Source: Psychroserpens algicola (GTDB lineage Bacteria > Bacteroidota > Bacteroidia > Flavobacteriales > Flavobacteriaceae). Taken from it: DNA of 64,000 bases. Within the stretch, counting starts at the first letter, position 1; each line of letters begins with the position of its first letter. Below are positions 45,391 to 55,279 of the stretch, piece by piece. The notes beneath the pieces are model-generated. The model saw nothing but the letters and a program-made list of their open reading frames with translations. It had not been told where the DNA came from and did no database searches. Position numbers and translations under genes: made by a program. The stretch is taken from assembly GCF_014526325.1 (NCBI RefSeq), contig NZ_JACNMJ010000002.1, positions 62,001 to 126,000 on the forward strand. Direction: 5' to 3'.

Positions 45391-48345
45391 ATGCGATATA
45401 TAGTGTCCCTTATTTTTACCCTTGTTATATCATTTCCTATGATATCTCAGGAAGCAAACCATCCTTTAGCACACAAAAACCTTAAAGCACAACAGCAATG
45501 GGTTGACAGTGTATACTCGAACATGAGTTTGAAAGAAAAAATCGGACAACTTTTTATGGTTCGTGCATTTTCTAACGATAGTAAAGGCAATGAAAATGAG
45601 ATTGCTAAACTCATCAACAACAATCACATTGGTGGCTTAATTTTCTCAACAGGAGGTCCTGTTCGTCAGGCTAAGCTAAATAATTTATATCAAGCTATTT
45701 CAAAAACGCCATTATTGATAGGTATGGATGCCGAATGGGGTTTGAGTATGCGTTTAGATTCTACATATGCCTTTCCATGGAATATGACATTAGGAGCTAT
45801 AAAAGATAAAAAGTTAGTAGAACGTACAGGCTATCATATTGGAGAACATTGTAAACGAATTGGTGTGCATTTTAATTTTGCACCTGTCGTTGATATTAAT
45901 ACAAATCCGAAAAATCCAATCATTGGTAACCGCTCTTTTGGAGAAGACAGAGATAATGTTACTGAAAAAGCATCAGCATTTATGAAAGGGATGCAGGATG
46001 CAGGTGTGTTAGCAAATGCAAAACATTTTCCTGGTCATGGCGATACAGATAGTGATTCTCATAAAACACTTCCGACGATAAATTTCAATGAAAAACGTAT
46101 TGATTCTATCGAATTATATCCTTATCGCCAACTGATAAAAGAAGGCTTATCTAGTGTCATGGTTGCACATTTAAATGTGCCTAGTTTAGAACCTCGTGAC
46201 GGCTTTCCTTCATCATTATCCAAACATATTGTTACTGATATATTAAAAGATTCTTTAGGCTTTAAAGGTTTAATTTTTACAGATGCTTTAGAAATGAAAG
46301 GGGTGTCTAATTACAGCACTCCTGGAGAAATTGACTTAGCGGCATTTCAAGCTGGAAACGATGTATTATTAATTTCAGAAGATGTTCCTAAAGCTATTGA
46401 TAAAATTATAGATGCTTACAACAAAAACGACATTTCCGAAGAACGCTTAGCACATTCAGTAAAGAAAATTTTGATGGCGAAGTATAAAGTCGGTTTAGAT
46501 AATTACCAACCGATAGGAACCGCAACATTAGTTGATGATTTAAATCGCCTGGAAGACGATATTCTATACGAAGAGTTATTTGAGAATGCTATAACAGTTT
46601 TAAAAAACAAATCGGAAGTATTGCCATTACGACATTTAGAAACTAAAAAAATTGCCTATGTCGAGCTTGGAGATAGCTCTGGTTCTGAGTTTTATGAAGA
46701 ATTAAAAAAATACACCAAAGTCCATAAAGTAACTGCCGATAAATTAGATGAACTTATTACGAAGCTTCAAAATTACAATACGGTTATTGTTGGTTTCCAT
46801 AAAAAGAATGACAACCCTTGGCAAGGCTATAAATTTAAAGACAAAGATTTAGTCTGGCTTTACGAAATAGCAAGGACCAATACAGTAATTCTTGATGTGT
46901 TTGCGAGACCGTATTCGCTTATTGACTTGTCTACAATTGAAAATATTGAAGGCATTGTTATGAGTTATCAAAACAGTGCTATTTCACAACAAAAATCTGC
47001 TCAAATTATTTTTGGATCACTTTCGGCAAAAGGGACCATCCCTGTATCATTGGGTGAACACTTTAATGCTGGCGACGGTATTGTTTATAATTCAATTTCC
47101 TCATTAAGTTACGGACTTCCAGAACGTGTCGGAATGAGTTCAAAAAAATTGCAACGTTTAGATTCTGTTGCTAATTACGCAGTAGACAACAAAATGACAC
47201 CTGGAATTCAATTATTAGTCGCTAGAAAAGGAAAAGTAGTGTACAATAAAAATTTCGGAAAACATACTTACGACGGAAAAGAAAAGGTGAAATTTGAAGA
47301 TATTTATGACGTAGCCTCGCTTACAAAAATTTTGGCAACACTTCCGCTATTAATGGAGTTGGAGGAAAAAAAGGCAGTTTCATTGAATACTAAATTGTCG
47401 CGAATTCTTCCTGAATATTTAAATTCAAACAAAAAAAATATTACGATTAAAAGCATGTTGTCGCATTATGCTCAACTGCGTCCTTGGGTTCCTTTTTATG
47501 TTGCAACCTTAGACTCTGTAACTCAAAAGCCCGATCCAAAATATTACAGGAGAGTAGCAACTCCTCGCTTTAGTATAAAAGTTGCTGAGGAAATGTTTTT
47601 ACGTCATGATTATCCAGATTCGATTCAAAAAGTCATATTAGAAACCGAATTGTTATCAACTTTACGCTATCGATACAGTGATTTACCCTATTATATTTTG
47701 AAAAAATATATAGAAGGATATTATAAAAAACCACTAGACGAGCTGGTTCAAACGCATTTCTACCAATCTCTAGGTGCAAATTATACGACATATAATCCGT
47801 CGACAAAATTTAGCGATAAAAATATCATTCCTACCGAGATTGATGATTATTTCCGTTATCAAAAAGTTCAAGGCTATGTACATGATATGGGAGCAGCAAT
47901 GCAAAATGGTGTAGGTGGTCATGCAGGTGTGTTTAGTAATGCCAATGACGTTGCAAAAATGATGCAGCTATACCTTCAGAAAGGCTATTATGGTGGAAAA
48001 CGATATTTTAAAACTGAAACCATAGATAAATTTAATACCTGTCATTTTTGTCATAAAAATGTAAGGAGAGGCGTTGGTTTCGACAAACCACAACTAGGGG
48101 ATGAAGGTCCAACATGTGGCTGTGTATCCATGACCAGTTTTGGGCATTCCGGATTTACAGGAACTTATGCCTGGGCAGATCCTGAAGCTGAGATCGTATA
48201 TATATTCTTAGCCAACAGAACTTATCCTAAGGCAGGGAAGAATTTATTATTAAGAGAAAATATAAGAACAGAAATACAGCGATTAATTTATGAAGCCATT
48301 ATTGATAATGATTCTGATGATGATATCGCCGAACATAAACATTAG
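45391..48345 (+). CDS. GH3 beta-N-acetylglucosaminidase fused to serine beta-lactamase-like domain
   Basis: 984 residues with a signal peptide ending FPMISQ. The GH3 (NagZ-type) domain contains KHFPGHGDTDSDSH at 211-224, the NagZ His-Asp loop, and FTDALEMKGV as the nucleophile region. A GH3 C-terminal domain follows to about 570. Residues about 590-970 form a beta-lactamase/transpeptidase-like domain with SLTK (S643), a Tyr-Ser-Asp box, and HSGFTGT (H919). It should process peptidoglycan fragments in the periplasm. Four Cys near residues 890-912 (CHFCHKN, CGC) are an odd insertion. Confidence 0.93.
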   Translation: MRYIVSLIFTLVISFPMISQEANHPLAHKNLKAQQQWVDSVYSNMSLKEKIGQLFMVRAFSNDSKGNENEIAKLINNNHIGGLIFSTGGPVRQAKLNNLYQAISKTPLLIGMDAEWGLSMRLDSTYAFPWNMTLGAIKDKKLVERTGYHIGEHCKRIGVHFNFAPVVDINTNPKNPIIGNRSFGEDRDNVTEKASAFMKGMQDAGVLANAKHFPGHGDTDSDSHKTLPTINFNEKRIDSIELYPYRQLIKEGLSSVMVAHLNVPSLEPRDGFPSSLSKHIVTDILKDSLGFKGLIFTDALEMKGVSNYSTPGEIDLAAFQAGNDVLLISEDVPKAIDKIIDAYNKNDISEERLAHSVKKILMAKYKVGLDNYQPIGTATLVDDLNRLEDDILYEELFENAITVLKNKSEVLPLRHLETKKIAYVELGDSSGSEFYEELKKYTKVHKVTADKLDELITKLQNYNTVIVGFHKKNDNPWQGYKFKDKDLVWLYEIARTNTVILDVFARPYSLIDLSTIENIEGIVMSYQNSAISQQKSAQIIFGSLSAKGTIPVSLGEHFNAGDGIVYNSISSLSYGLPERVGMSSKKLQRLDSVANYAVDNKMTPGIQLLVARKGKVVYNKNFGKHTYDGKEKVKFEDIYDVASLTKILATLPLLMELEEKKAVSLNTKLSRILPEYLNSNKKNITIKSMLSHYAQLRPWVPFYVATLDSVTQKPDPKYYRRVATPRFSIKVAEEMFLRHDYPDSIQKVILETELLSTLRYRYSDLPYYILKKYIEGYYKKPLDELVQTHFYQSLGANYTTYNPSTKFSDKNIIPTEIDDYFRYQKVQGYVHDMGAAMQNGVGGHAGVFSNANDVAKMMQLYLQKGYYGGKRYFKTETIDKFNTCHFCHKNVRRGVGFDKPQLGDEGPTCGCVSMTSFGHSGFTGTYAWADPEAEIVYIFLANRTYPKAGKNLLLRENIRTEIQRLIYEAIIDNDSDDDIAEHKH

Positions 48346-48360
48346 TAAGTTAATTAAGGT

Positions 48361-49497
48361 ATGAAAATAGGAATTGTTTGTTACCCAACTTTTGGTGGAA
48401 GTGGTGTCGTTGCGACCGAATTAGGCTTAGAACTCTCTAAACGCGGTCACGAAATTCACTTTATAACTTACAGTCAACCTGTGCGTCTGGAGTTATTAAG
48501 TCATAATGTGCATTATCACGAAGTTAACGTTCCTGAATATCCCTTATTTCTTTATCAGCCGTATGAGTTGGCGTTATCCAGCAAATTGGTCGATATGGTG
48601 AAACTTCACAAAATTGAAGTCTTACATGTGCATTATGCAATTCCGCACGCTTATGCAGCCTATATGGCAAAAAAAATGTTGCAGGAAGAAGGTGTTTATG
48701 TACCTATTGTAACCACACTTCACGGTACAGATATTACACTGGTTGGAAGTCACCCATTTTATAAGCCTGCAGTTACGTTTAGTATTAATAAATCAGATGC
48801 AGTTACATCGGTTTCTCAGAGTTTAAAAGAGGACACTTTACGTCTGTTTGATATAAAAAAAGAGATTAACGTTGTTCCTAATTTTATAGATTTAACAAAG
48901 CACGAGCCTAATTTTACAGATTGCCAGCGTGCTATGATGGCTACAGATAATGAAAAAATCATCACACATATTAGTAACTTCAGAAAAGTAAAGCAAATTC
49001 CAGATGTGATTAAGATTTTTAATACGATTCAAAAGAAAATTCCAGCTAAGTTGATGATGGTTGGCGAAGGACCAGAGCGAGAACCAGCAGAACGTTTATG
49101 CGAAAAATTAGGGATTAGCGATAAAGTGGTGTTCTTCGGAAATAGTAATGAAATTGATAAGATTCTGTGTTTTAGTGATTTGTTTTTACTCCCATCATTG
49201 ACAGAGAGTTTCGGATTATCGGCTTTAGAAGCTATGGCTTCTGGAGTTCCGGTAATATCAAGTAATACTGGAGGGATTCCTGAAGTAAATGAGCATGGCT
49301 TCTCAGGGTATTTAAGTGAAATTAATGACGTTGATGATATGTCTAAAAATGCAATTTATATCCTGTCGGATGACCAACGCTTAGCTTCATTTAAATCTAA
49401 CGCGAAAGCTGTAGCTCAAAAGTTTGGTATTCATAAAATTGTACCACAATACGAAGCGATATATGAAGATACTTTAAAGAAGTGTTTGATATTGTAA
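48361..49497 (+). CDS. bshA: N-acetyl-alpha-D-glucosaminyl L-malate synthase
   Basis: 378 residues, GT4 family. Start GGSGVVATELGLELSKRGHE, middle HVHYAIPHAYAAYMAKK and TLHGTDITLVGSHPFYKP, late PSLTESFGLSALEAMASGVP with EX7E. It makes the first bacillithiol intermediate from UDP-GlcNAc and L-malate. Its presence indicates bacillithiol as the main low-molecular thiol. It follows the GH3 fusion by 15 bases. Confidence 0.95.
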   Translation: MKIGIVCYPTFGGSGVVATELGLELSKRGHEIHFITYSQPVRLELLSHNVHYHEVNVPEYPLFLYQPYELALSSKLVDMVKLHKIEVLHVHYAIPHAYAAYMAKKMLQEEGVYVPIVTTLHGTDITLVGSHPFYKPAVTFSINKSDAVTSVSQSLKEDTLRLFDIKKEINVVPNFIDLTKHEPNFTDCQRAMMATDNEKIITHISNFRKVKQIPDVIKIFNTIQKKIPAKLMMVGEGPEREPAERLCEKLGISDKVVFFGNSNEIDKILCFSDLFLLPSLTESFGLSALEAMASGVPVISSNTGGIPEVNEHGFSGYLSEINDVDDMSKNAIYILSDDQRLASFKSNAKAVAQKFGIHKIVPQYEAIYEDTLKKCLIL

Positions 49498-49503
49498 CAG
49501 AGT

Positions 49504-50013
49504 TTAAAAATCCATAATCCAATCGTCCAAAGTTTTGTCACTGGAACCATGTAGGACTGAAATATCACCTGTTGATTCAAATACAACGGCTTTAATTTCA
49601 CTTAGTTGTATCACATTAGCTTCACGTAATTTCGCTTTTAAATCCGATTCTGTGACATGGCATTTTTCTAGACTCCCTTCAATGATTTTCCCGTCTTTCA
49701 TGAGTAATGTAGGCTTATTGTCCATGAGGTGTCTGATACCTTTAAAACGTCTCCCATAAGCGACTATCATTTGGATGGCATACATAATTAATAAGCCTGT
49801 AATGCCCTGAAGTAAGGATACCGATTTAGAGATGATAACAGTAGCCATTATAGATCCTATGGCTACAGTCACAGCAAAATCAAAACTAGACATTTTAGAA
49901 AAGCTTCGTTTGCCACTTATTCGAGTTATGAGGACTATAGCGATATAAATTCCAATGGCTGTTAAAATTATAGCTATTAAACTTTCCGAGGTAATAGTAA
50001 ACCAATCTTTCAT
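49504..50013 (-). CDS. DUF421 (YetF-like) membrane protein
   Basis: 169 residues: three N-terminal membrane helices with RISGKRSFSKMSSFDFAVTVAIG, the DUF421 signature, then a soluble domain (DNKPTLLMKDGKIIEGSLEK, LREANVIQLSEIKAVVFEST). It follows the EEP gene by 4 bases on the same strand. The function of the family is unclear; sporulation-linked homologues exist in Bacillus. Confidence 0.9.
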   Translation of the reverse strand: MKDWFTITSESLIAIILTAIGIYIAIVLITRISGKRSFSKMSSFDFAVTVAIGSIMATVIISKSVSLLQGITGLLIMYAIQMIVAYGRRFKGIRHLMDNKPTLLMKDGKIIEGSLEKCHVTESDLKAKLREANVIQLSEIKAVVFESTGDISVLHGSSDKTLDDWIMDF

Positions 50014-50017
50014 AATA

Positions 50018-51088
50018 TTATTTATTGTCTTTAAACTTTTTTATTTGATCCTCAGCAGATTTTAAATCCGCCTCAGCTGGATAAGGTGATTTCTGTAACT
50101 GCTTATGCTCGGGCTCAAAACTTAATTCTATATACAGAGGAAAATGATCTGAATTTACATCATCACATAGTTCTAAATGTTTTAATCTAAATTCACTAGA
50201 TATAAAAATATGGTCTAATGGCCATCGCATTATGTAACTGTTTGCATTGTATGTATTGTACAAACCTCTGCCTTTTCTTAAGTCTAATAAACGACTGACA
50301 CGTTGAAATAGTTTTGAGGTTTGCGACCAGGCTACATCATTAAAATCACCAATAACAACTACAGGATATTTAGAGTCTAATGCCAGTTTTGCCACCATCA
50401 TCATTTCTGCATCTCGGTCGGTTGATTTAGGATTTTCCTGAGGCATAGGAGGAGTTGGATGTATGGCATATAGCTGAATCGTATCATTGCTTGCTAATTT
50501 TACTTTTGTATGAATTGAAGGAACACTATCGCTGACCATAAATTCTACAGAAGTGTCAAATAACTCCAATTTTGAATAAAGCAACATGCCATAAGTATTG
50601 TCTAAAGGAAATTCTACTTGATGTATATATGAACGGTTTAATGAATTTCTTATCTCATGGTTCCAGTTTTTATCGGTTTCTGTAAATAGCATGATGTCTG
50701 CATTTTTAGTTGTAGACATCGATTTTATCAATTCATAATCTGTATTTGTTTGCAATACATTTGAAGTAAATAGGCTTAAATTCGACTCACCACGTTCTGA
50801 ATTTAAAACTTCATAGTCTGCAAATTTAGTATAAGGGTATATTTTACTAAACTGAAATATAGAGCATAGCACTAAAATTCCTACGAACAGATAATCTCTC
50901 CAAGCATTAAAGTCAAATTTTATGATATAAAAAAGTATAGCAGAAAACGTTAAAAATGTGAGTTGTAAATGTGGAAAGTCAAACATACGTATCCACCAGT
51001 AATCTAAGGCTACAAAAGGCATTAATGTCAGTACGATGGAAATCATACCAAAACCGGTGAGTATATTTTTTAGTTTTAATGTCGTCAA
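50018..51088 (-). CDS. Endonuclease/exonuclease/phosphatase family protein with membrane anchor (second copy)
   Basis: 356 residues. Three hydrophobic segments (residues 10-85) then an EEP domain: LFTSNVLQTN, TETDKNW with the metal Glu, VIGDFNDVAWS and SDHFPLYIEL. Same layout as the protein at 10484-11503 but different sequence, so an ancient paralogue. A charged C-terminal tail follows the catalytic domain. Confidence 0.9.
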   Translation of the reverse strand: MTTLKLKNILTGFGMISIVLTLMPFVALDYWWIRMFDFPHLQLTFLTFSAILFYIIKFDFNAWRDYLFVGILVLCSIFQFSKIYPYTKFADYEVLNSERGESNLSLFTSNVLQTNTDYELIKSMSTTKNADIMLFTETDKNWNHEIRNSLNRSYIHQVEFPLDNTYGMLLYSKLELFDTSVEFMVSDSVPSIHTKVKLASNDTIQLYAIHPTPPMPQENPKSTDRDAEMMMVAKLALDSKYPVVVIGDFNDVAWSQTSKLFQRVSRLLDLRKGRGLYNTYNANSYIMRWPLDHIFISSEFRLKHLELCDDVNSDHFPLYIELSFEPEHKQLQKSPYPAEADLKSAEDQIKKFKDNK

Positions 51089-51249
51089 GTCAGGTTGTGT
51101 TAGAAAACTAAATGTACGGCTATTAAACGGTTTCTATTAAAATCTACGCAATTGAGGTGCTTTTTTTTGCTTTTGGATTAATAATATGCCTTTTTACAAA
51201 CAATAGATTCTCACAAAAGCTTGTCAAAATAATTTTGTCGGCGTCATTA

Positions 51250-51271
51250 CATTTAATGTCTCCATTAAATG
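51250..51271. promoter_or_regulatory. Candidate palindromic operator upstream of the copper-storage gene
   Basis: CATTTAATG and CATTAAATG form a perfect 9-base inverted repeat around a 4-base spacer. A further half-site-like GTTAATG follows at 51273-51279. It lies about 80 bases before the copper-protein ATG. There is no U-tract after it, so an operator is likelier than a terminator. Confidence 0.45.
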
Positions 51272-51351
51272 AGTTAATGTTTTTAGTATTCGCATTATTG
51301 CACGCAGTTAAATTTCTTTTACTTCACACCATAAATCAAAACTTACAAATC

Positions 51352-51669
51352 ATGACTATTAAATATGAATCCTGTATAGAAGCTTGTCAAACTTGCTTGG
51401 TTGAATGTCAACATTGTTTATCTGAAATGGCAGGTAAATCTAGTATGAATGACTGTCCGAAATGCTGTGTGCAATGTATCGATGCCTGTTATATCTGTAT
51501 TAAAATGATGGCATGTGATAGTGCATTTGTAAAACAATATGCACTCTTGTGTGCCGAAATATGTGACTATTGTGCCGACCACTGTGAAGCTCATGATCAT
51601 GAGCATTGTAAAGCCTGTGCTGTATCATGTCGTAAATGTGCTGAAGAATGTCGAAAAATAGCAGCGTAA
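51352..51669 (+). CDS. Cytosolic four-helix-bundle copper-storage protein (Csp3-like)
   Basis: 105 residues from ATG 51352. It contains 21 Cys in C..C and C...C helical spacing (ESCIEACQTC, CPKCCVQCIDACYIC, CRKCAEEC) plus an HDHEH cluster, which matches the DUF326/Csp fold that packs many Cu(I) ions inside a four-helix bundle. It has no signal peptide, so it is the cytosolic Csp3 type. The same frame is open for another 65 codons upstream, but those would encode an unrelated hydrophobic stretch. Confidence 0.9.
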   Translation: MTIKYESCIEACQTCLVECQHCLSEMAGKSSMNDCPKCCVQCIDACYICIKMMACDSAFVKQYALLCAEICDYCADHCEAHDHEHCKACAVSCRKCAEECRKIAA

Positions 51670-51725
51670 AATTTGTAATAAACATTGAAATTAATAGTAA
51701 ATACTAACATTTATAGAAATTATAT

Positions 51726-53252
51726 ATGGCAATTTTAGGTAATATCATTAAAAGTTTCATCCAGTTAAAAGACACGTTTTCTTCTGAAATAGAACACACT
51801 AAAGCTCAGGCAGAGGTACTAAAACACTTATTAGAAAAGGCTAAAGACACTCAGTTTGGGAGACATTATAAGTTTGAGGATATCCTTAACGCCGATAATA
51901 GTTCTGAAGCATTTGCTAAAGGCGTACCTTATTTTGACTACAATAAAATTAATGAAGAATGGTGGTATAAACTACATGAAGGTGATGTAGATGTGACTTG
52001 GCCTGGTAATCCTTCTTACTTTGCACTAAGTTCTGGTACAACTGGAACCACGAGTAAACGTATTCCAGTTACAGATGACATGATTGAAGCCATCAGGCAA
52101 GCAGGTATCAAACAAGTGTTTGCCTTAAATAACTATGATTTACCAGCCGATTTTTTTGAAAAGGAAATTATGATGTTGGGAAGTTCAACCGATTTGGATG
52201 AAAAAGACGACCATCTGGAAGGTGAAATTAGCGGGATAAGCGCTAGCAACATTCCGTCGTGGTTTAAAAGCTATTACAAGCCTGGTGAAGATATCGCTAA
52301 AATTGATGACTGGGATAAAAGAGTACAACGTATTGCAGAGCGAGCTAAAGACTGGGATATTGGAGCGTTAAGTGGTATTCCTTCATGGATTGAACTGATG
52401 CTGCAAAAAGTTATCGATTATCATAAAGTTGAAAACATTCATGATATATGGCCAAACCTCAAAGTCTATACTTCAGGAGGCGTAGCTTTTGGTCCGTATG
52501 AAAAGAGTTTTAAAGCACTCATGGGCAAACCTGTCACAGTTATTGATACATATCTAGCGTCTGAAGGCTATATCGCTACGCAAGTCCGACCTGAAACCGA
52601 TGCCATGCAACTCAACACCGATAATGGTATCTATTTCGAATTTGTTCCTTTTCAACCAGAATATATCAATCAGGATGGTTCTTTAAAGGATGATGCACCT
52701 TCAGTAACATTAAAAGATGTAGAGTTAGATCAGGATTATGTTCTTATTATAAGTACTGTAAGTGGTGCATGGCGCTATTTGATTGGTGATACTATAGAAT
52801 TTACAAATGTTGAGCGTGCTGAAATTAAAATTACTGGTCGAACAAAATTCTTTTTGAATACTGTAGGTTCGCAACTCTCAGTAAATAAAATGGATGCTGC
52901 GCTAAGAGATTTAGAAGCACAATTTGATACGACAATTCCAGAATATACCATTTGTGCACATAGGGCAGAAGATGGAGAATTTTACCATTGCTGGTATTTG
53001 GGTTCTGAATTAAAAAATGCTGATGAAACTGAAATTGCTAAAGCCTTAGACGCCTCATTAAAAGCAGCAAATAAAAATTATAAAGTAGCGAGAAGCAAAG
53101 CTTTAAAAGGTGTGAAGGTCAAAGTTGTAGCGCCAGAAAAATTCTATGATTGGAATGCCAGAAATAAGAAGAAAGGCGGACAAGTTAAAATGGAACGTGT
53201 TATGGGTGAAGAAAAATTTGAAGACTGGGAAGCTTTTATTTTAGAATCTTAA
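51726..53252 (+). CDS. GH3 auxin-responsive-promoter family protein (acyl-acid-amido synthetase-like)
   Basis: 508 residues. The adenylation motif SSGTTGTTSKRIPV is at 102-115, followed by GSSTDLDEKDDH, and ASEGYIATQ near 275 and WRYLIGDTIEFTN near 345 as further ATP-site elements. Plant GH3 proteins conjugate amino acids to acyl hormones; bacterial members have unknown acids and amines. Its stop overlaps that of the next, convergent gene by 4 bases. Confidence 0.9.
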   Translation: MAILGNIIKSFIQLKDTFSSEIEHTKAQAEVLKHLLEKAKDTQFGRHYKFEDILNADNSSEAFAKGVPYFDYNKINEEWWYKLHEGDVDVTWPGNPSYFALSSGTTGTTSKRIPVTDDMIEAIRQAGIKQVFALNNYDLPADFFEKEIMMLGSSTDLDEKDDHLEGEISGISASNIPSWFKSYYKPGEDIAKIDDWDKRVQRIAERAKDWDIGALSGIPSWIELMLQKVIDYHKVENIHDIWPNLKVYTSGGVAFGPYEKSFKALMGKPVTVIDTYLASEGYIATQVRPETDAMQLNTDNGIYFEFVPFQPEYINQDGSLKDDAPSVTLKDVELDQDYVLIISTVSGAWRYLIGDTIEFTNVERAEIKITGRTKFFLNTVGSQLSVNKMDAALRDLEAQFDTTIPEYTICAHRAEDGEFYHCWYLGSELKNADETEIAKALDASLKAANKNYKVARSKALKGVKVKVVAPEKFYDWNARNKKKGGQVKMERVMGEEKFEDWEAFILES

Positions 53253-53857
53253 TTTTCAGAATGTTGAGCTTGTCGTTGATTCACTAATTCCATAATTTCT
53301 TCAGGAGAGAGGTAGTATTTTTTTATACGGTCTTTATAGGATTTTGTTATTTGAGCATGGTTCAATATAAAGTCCTTAGTTTTCAAAATATAGTCTTCCA
53401 TACCGTGATATACAGCAAATGTATCTGCTGCACGCTCAGCCTCAACAATATGATTTTCAGAAAGTAAGTATTTGATTCCGAACCAAATCAGGTTGAGTTT
53501 ACTACGATCTTGATAATCCATAATATGTCCAAGTTCATGACCTATCCATCCTATTAAAATATCTGAAGGAATATCTCTGGTACGAAATTCTTTATCAGAA
53601 ATTTTAAATGTCTCACTAATTAACACTACAAATCTTCTATTTTTTTTACTTCTAAAAAAACTTCCAAATGTCGGTCTAGCCTGCATCGTTGATTTTTTTA
53701 TATTCTTTTTGAATTTGAATTTTATATGAATGCTATCCAATTGTGAATAATACGATAAAGCAGTGTTAACTTCGGTAGATATTGAATCTGGAATTATATG
53801 CTGTGCACTCATTTGAAAATTTTGTATTAAGATGAATATAGTTATGAATCGTTTCAT
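53249..53857 (-). CDS. Exported HExxH protein, putative metalloprotease
   Basis: 202 residues with a signal peptide (IFILIQNFQMSAQ, cut near 19). HELGHIMDY at 107-115 is a zinc-binding HExxH site, followed by VEAERAADTFAVYHG, where a Glu could be the third ligand. This suits a gluzincin-like peptidase. Divergent from the radical SAM gene with a 158-base gap. Confidence 0.75.
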   Translation of the reverse strand: MKRFITIFILIQNFQMSAQHIIPDSISTEVNTALSYYSQLDSIHIKFKFKKNIKKSTMQARPTFGSFFRSKKNRRFVVLISETFKISDKEFRTRDIPSDILIGWIGHELGHIMDYQDRSKLNLIWFGIKYLLSENHIVEAERAADTFAVYHGMEDYILKTKDFILNHAQITKSYKDRIKKYYLSPEEIMELVNQRQAQHSEN

Positions 53858-53937
53858 AGTGACACAGTATAATCATTGTCTGTAATTGGCTTTGCTAGAT
53901 ATGCTATAATTATTAACGCTAATGAAAATTATATTTA

Positions 53938-53961
53938 AAATTTAAACATATGTTTAATTTT
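53938..53961. promoter_or_regulatory. Candidate palindromic operator upstream of radical SAM gene
   Basis: TTAAACATATGTTTAA (53942-53957) is a perfect 16-base palindrome, extended with one mismatched pair to 24 bases. It lies in the divergent gap, about 55-75 bases before the ATG at 54016, and could control either gene. Confidence 0.45.
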
Positions 53962-54015
53962 ATTGGTTATATTCAGTAATATTTACGATATTTGTCCTAC
54001 AAATTAATCCTACTT

Positions 54016-55278
54016 ATGTCTTTTGAACGTACCCAAGAAAAATTAAAAATTTTAGCTGATGCTGCAAAATATGACGTTTCATGTTCTTCAAGCGGAAGCC
54101 AGCGAACAAATAAAAATAAAGGTCTAGGTGATGCCACAGGAATGGGAATTTGCCATTCTTATACCGAAGATGGCCGATGTGTATCCTTGCTCAAAATTCT
54201 TTTAACTAACTACTGCATTTTTGATTGTGCTTATTGCGTTACTCGAAAGAGTAATGATATCAAACGTGCAGCATTCAAGGTTCAGGAAGTGGTAGATTTA
54301 ACTATTAATTTTTACAGACGTAATTATATAGAAGGTCTATTTTTAAGCTCTGGTATTTTTAAAAGTGCCGATTATACCATGGAGCGTTTGGTGGCCGTTG
54401 CTAAAAAATTGCGCTTGGAAGAGAATTTTAACGGATATATACATTTAAAATCGATTCCAGGAGCTTCAGATGAATTGATGCGAGAAGCAGGTTTATATGC
54501 AGACCGACTCAGCGTAAATATTGAAATTCCTACTGCTTCAGGATTAAAAAAATTAGCACCAGATAAAAAACGTGAAGATTTTATCAAACCAATGGTAAAG
54601 GTAAAAAATGAAATCATTCAATATAAATCAGAAAAAAAGATTATAAAAAATACACCTAAGTATGCACCAGCTGGTCAAAGTACGCAAATGATTATTGGTG
54701 CTAGTGGTGAGAATGATTTTCAGATTATGCAAACCTCTAATCATTTTTACAACACTTATAATTTGAAGCGTGTATACTATTCTGGCTACGTACCTATAAG
54801 CTATGATAATCGCTTACCTCAAATAGGAAGTGCCGTTCCTATGATGCGAGAAAACAGATTATATCAAACCGATTGGTTAATGCGCTTTTATGGTTTTGAT
54901 GTGAGTGAAATTTTAAATGAAAAGCATCAAAATTTAGATTTAGATGTTGACCCAAAATTAAGCTGGGCACTTAGAAATTTGCACGAATTTCCTGTAGATG
55001 TTAATACAGCAGACAAGCGCATGCTTGCTAGAATTCCGGGTTTGGGAATGAAGTCTGTATATAAGATTTTAAATGCACGTCGCTTTAGAAGATTAAACTG
55101 GGAGCATCTTAAAAAGATAGGAATTGCATTAAACAGAGCACAGTACTTTATGTTATGTGATAGCAATCAGTTTGAGCGTAGAGACTTATCTCCTGAAAAA
55201 ATTAAAGGATTAATTCTACAAAACTCTACAAGTAAATATCGCAGCACATTGAGTAATCAATTAAGTTTATTCGGATAA
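54016..55278 (+). CDS. Putative DNA modification/repair radical SAM protein
   Basis: 420 residues from ATG 54016 (MSFERTQEKLKIL). Radical SAM cluster motif CIFDCAYC at C67-C71-C74. The C-terminal region carries a helix-hairpin-helix (FPVDVNTADKRMLARIPGLG, MKSVYKILNARRF), a nonspecific DNA-binding element. The following gene, 2 bases away, is the usual TIGR03915 partner. Such pairs are annotated as DNA repair/modification; the lesion is unknown. Confidence 0.92.
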   Translation: MSFERTQEKLKILADAAKYDVSCSSSGSQRTNKNKGLGDATGMGICHSYTEDGRCVSLLKILLTNYCIFDCAYCVTRKSNDIKRAAFKVQEVVDLTINFYRRNYIEGLFLSSGIFKSADYTMERLVAVAKKLRLEENFNGYIHLKSIPGASDELMREAGLYADRLSVNIEIPTASGLKKLAPDKKREDFIKPMVKVKNEIIQYKSEKKIIKNTPKYAPAGQSTQMIIGASGENDFQIMQTSNHFYNTYNLKRVYYSGYVPISYDNRLPQIGSAVPMMRENRLYQTDWLMRFYGFDVSEILNEKHQNLDLDVDPKLSWALRNLHEFPVDVNTADKRMLARIPGLGMKSVYKILNARRFRRLNWEHLKKIGIALNRAQYFMLCDSNQFERRDLSPEKIKGLILQNSTSKYRSTLSNQLSLFG

Positions 55279-55279
55279 G

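Noticed and set aside
51157-51351. Open frame extending the copper-storage protein 65 codons upstream
   Set aside because: It would add a hydrophobic unrelated stretch, overlaps the palindromic operator, and the family starts at MTIKYESC.
51589-51604. 16-base palindrome GCTCATGATCATGAGC
   Set aside because: Lies in coding sequence for AHDHEH and is explained by His and Asp codons.
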